36,913 nt of DNA from positions 1 to 36,913 of the forward strand of contig CAMBPV010000021.1 of the NCBI GenBank assembly GCA_945869695.1, read 5' to 3'. A program made the position numbers and the translations under genes. This DNA comes from Prosthecobacter debontii (lineage in GTDB: Bacteria; Verrucomicrobiota; Verrucomicrobiia; Verrucomicrobiales; Verrucomicrobiaceae). Under the pieces are notes generated by a model. That model did not search any database, was not told the DNA's origin, and was given only the letters and a program-made list of their open reading frames with translations. Shown here one piece after another: positions 36,092 to 36,913 of the stretch; the stretch's first letter is position 1; each line of letters begins with the position of its first letter.

Positions 36092-36745
36092 ATGAGCCAT
36101 AAGCTCCTCGCCGAAGCGCTCGGCACTTTCATCCTCATCTTCGCCGGCACCGGAGCCATCGTGATCAATCAAGTCAGCGGGGGTGCCATCACGCATCCGG
36201 GAATCGCATTGGCCTTTGGACTCGTGGTGATGGCCATGATTTACACGTTCGGAGACATCAGCGGAGCCCACCTCAATCCAGCAGTCACCACAGCATTCGC
36301 TGCAGCCGGTCGTTTCCCTTGGAAGAACGTCCCGCTCTATTTCGGGGCGCAGATTTCGGGGGCTCTCGCCGGCAGTGTCTCGCTGCGCCTCCTGTTCCCA
36401 GAAGCCACCACCCTCGGAGCCACTCTTCCCGCAGGCTCCCCCACCCAGAGTTTCTTTCTCGAGGTGATCCTCACCGCCATTCTAATGCTGACCATTCTCG
36501 GAGTCTCCACCGAAGCCAAAGAAAAAGGCATCACCGCAGGCATCGTCATCGGCGGAGTGATCGCGCTCGAGGCTCTCGTCGCGGGCCCCATCTGCGGTGC
36601 ATCCATGAATCCAGCTCGCTCATTGGCACCCGCTGCCGTGTCCGGTTCATGGACACACCTTTGGATCTACCTCATCGCTCCCACTCTCGGTGCGCTCATC
36701 GCCGTTCCACTCAATAAAATGATTCGCCTGGAGCAGACCTCGTAA
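36092..36745 (+). CDS. Arsenic-operon aquaporin/MIP channel (AqpS-like)
   Basis: The 217-residue protein has six membrane helices and the two half-helix motifs NPA (62-64, [10 protein letters not shown]) and NPA followed by Arg176 ([10 protein letters not shown]). It starts at the Met at 36092 ([17 protein letters not shown]). The frame opens further upstream, inside the small Cys-protein gene, and is not used. Bacterial MIP channels of this kind move water and small neutral solutes. AqpS of Sinorhizobium, encoded in an ars operon, lets arsenite formed by ArsC leave the cell down its gradient. The same role is likely here because it sits between the ArsA module and arsC, but the pore specificity is not visible. 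Confidence 0.9.
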   Translation: MSHKLLAEALGTFILIFAGTGAIVINQVSGGAITHPGIALAFGLVVMAMIYTFGDISGAHLNPAVTTAFAAAGRFPWKNVPLYFGAQISGALAGSVSLRLLFPEATTLGATLPAGSPTQSFFLEVILTAILMLTILGVSTEAKEKGITAGIVIGGVIALEALVAGPICGASMNPARSLAPAAVSGSWTHLWIYLIAPTLGALIAVPLNKMIRLEQTS

Positions 36746-36755
36746 CCTTCTCTTC

Positions 36756-36913
36756 ATGAAACCCACGCTCCTCATTCTTTGCACCGGGAATTCCTGCCGC
36801 TCTCATCTCGCGGAAGGCCTGCTGCGCCGCGCTCTCGGAGACTCATACAACGTCGCCAGCGCCGGATCCAAACCGGCGGGATACGTGCATCCGCTGGCCA
36901 TCAAGGTCATGGC
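36756..36913 (+). CDS. arsC: Arsenate reductase of the LMW-phosphatase type, 3'-truncated
   Basis: Fifty-two residues are visible before the window ends. [19 protein letters not shown] contains the CX5R phosphate loop (Cys9 to Arg15), and [18 protein letters not shown] matches the arsenate-reductase branch of the low-molecular-weight protein tyrosine phosphatase family, which reduces arsenate to arsenite with thioredoxin. A tyrosine phosphatase cannot be ruled out from this fragment, but the ars operon position makes arsenate reductase far more likely. The ATG lies ten bases after the aquaporin stop. Confidence 0.88.
   Translation, partial: MKPTLLILCTGNSCRSHLAEGLLRRALGDSYNVASAGSKPAGYVHPLAIKVM

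Overview
The window reads as a chromosomal segment of a Verrucomicrobiota bacterium, probably near Verrucomicrobiaceae/Prosthecobacter. This is inferred from lineage-typical families: a PSCyt1/DUF1549/DUF1553 protein paired with DUF1501, a second DUF1501 protein, a planctomycete/verrucomicrobial-type sulfatase, two stand-alone SWIB proteins, Tat-exported Gfo/Idh/MocA enzymes, and weak or absent Shine-Dalgarno sites. It is gene dense, with no gene-free gap over 300 bases, no insertion sequence and no CRISPR array.

Layout. 1-5.4 kb: the end of a PDZ protein, a methyltransferase resembling the mycobacterial phthiotriol dimycocerosate enzyme, a cupin, a SWIB protein with a histone-like Lys/Ala tail, and a Ser/Thr kinase fused to PEGA and FGE/SUMF1-like domains. 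5.4-9.1 kb: central carbon metabolism (pgk-tpiA on minus, glpK on plus). 9.1-11.2 kb: an outer-membrane beta-barrel protein behind a candidate sigma-54 promoter, a second SWIB protein and a small membrane protein. 11.3-15.2 kb: a plus-strand operon of a coiled-coil membrane protein, a YjdF/DUF2238-like protein and a UDP-galactopyranose-mutase-like flavoprotein. 15.2-23.6 kb: a minus-strand operon (beta-helix protein, Gfo/Idh/MocA oxidoreductase, ACS-type MFS transporter, PSCyt1-PSD1 protein, DUF1501 protein) that looks like a carbohydrate, possibly uronate, utilisation unit. 23.6-29.9 kb: tRNA-Thr(CGT) behind a strong promoter, running straight into a minus-strand series of five genes (membrane protein, Lys-rich PHP phosphoesterase, squalene/phytoene synthase, pyrF, metallophosphoesterase). 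30-33.6 kb: HAD hydrolase, lone DUF1501 protein and convergent sulfatase. 33.7 kb to the end: an arsenic operon, arsD-arsA-small Cys-tailed protein-aquaporin-arsC, cut by the window edge.

The most novel feature is in the arsenic operon. ArsD keeps only its N-terminal Cys12/13/18 site and lacks the C-terminal double-cysteine tail of the classical plasmid ArsD. A very similar tail (CCGPNGCC) instead ends a 66-residue FmdB-like protein that has lost its zinc-ribbon cysteines and overlaps arsA by 4 bases. Other items worth a second look are the histone-H1-like tail fused to a PHP phosphoesterase, the tRNA/mRNA junction, and the methyltransferase.
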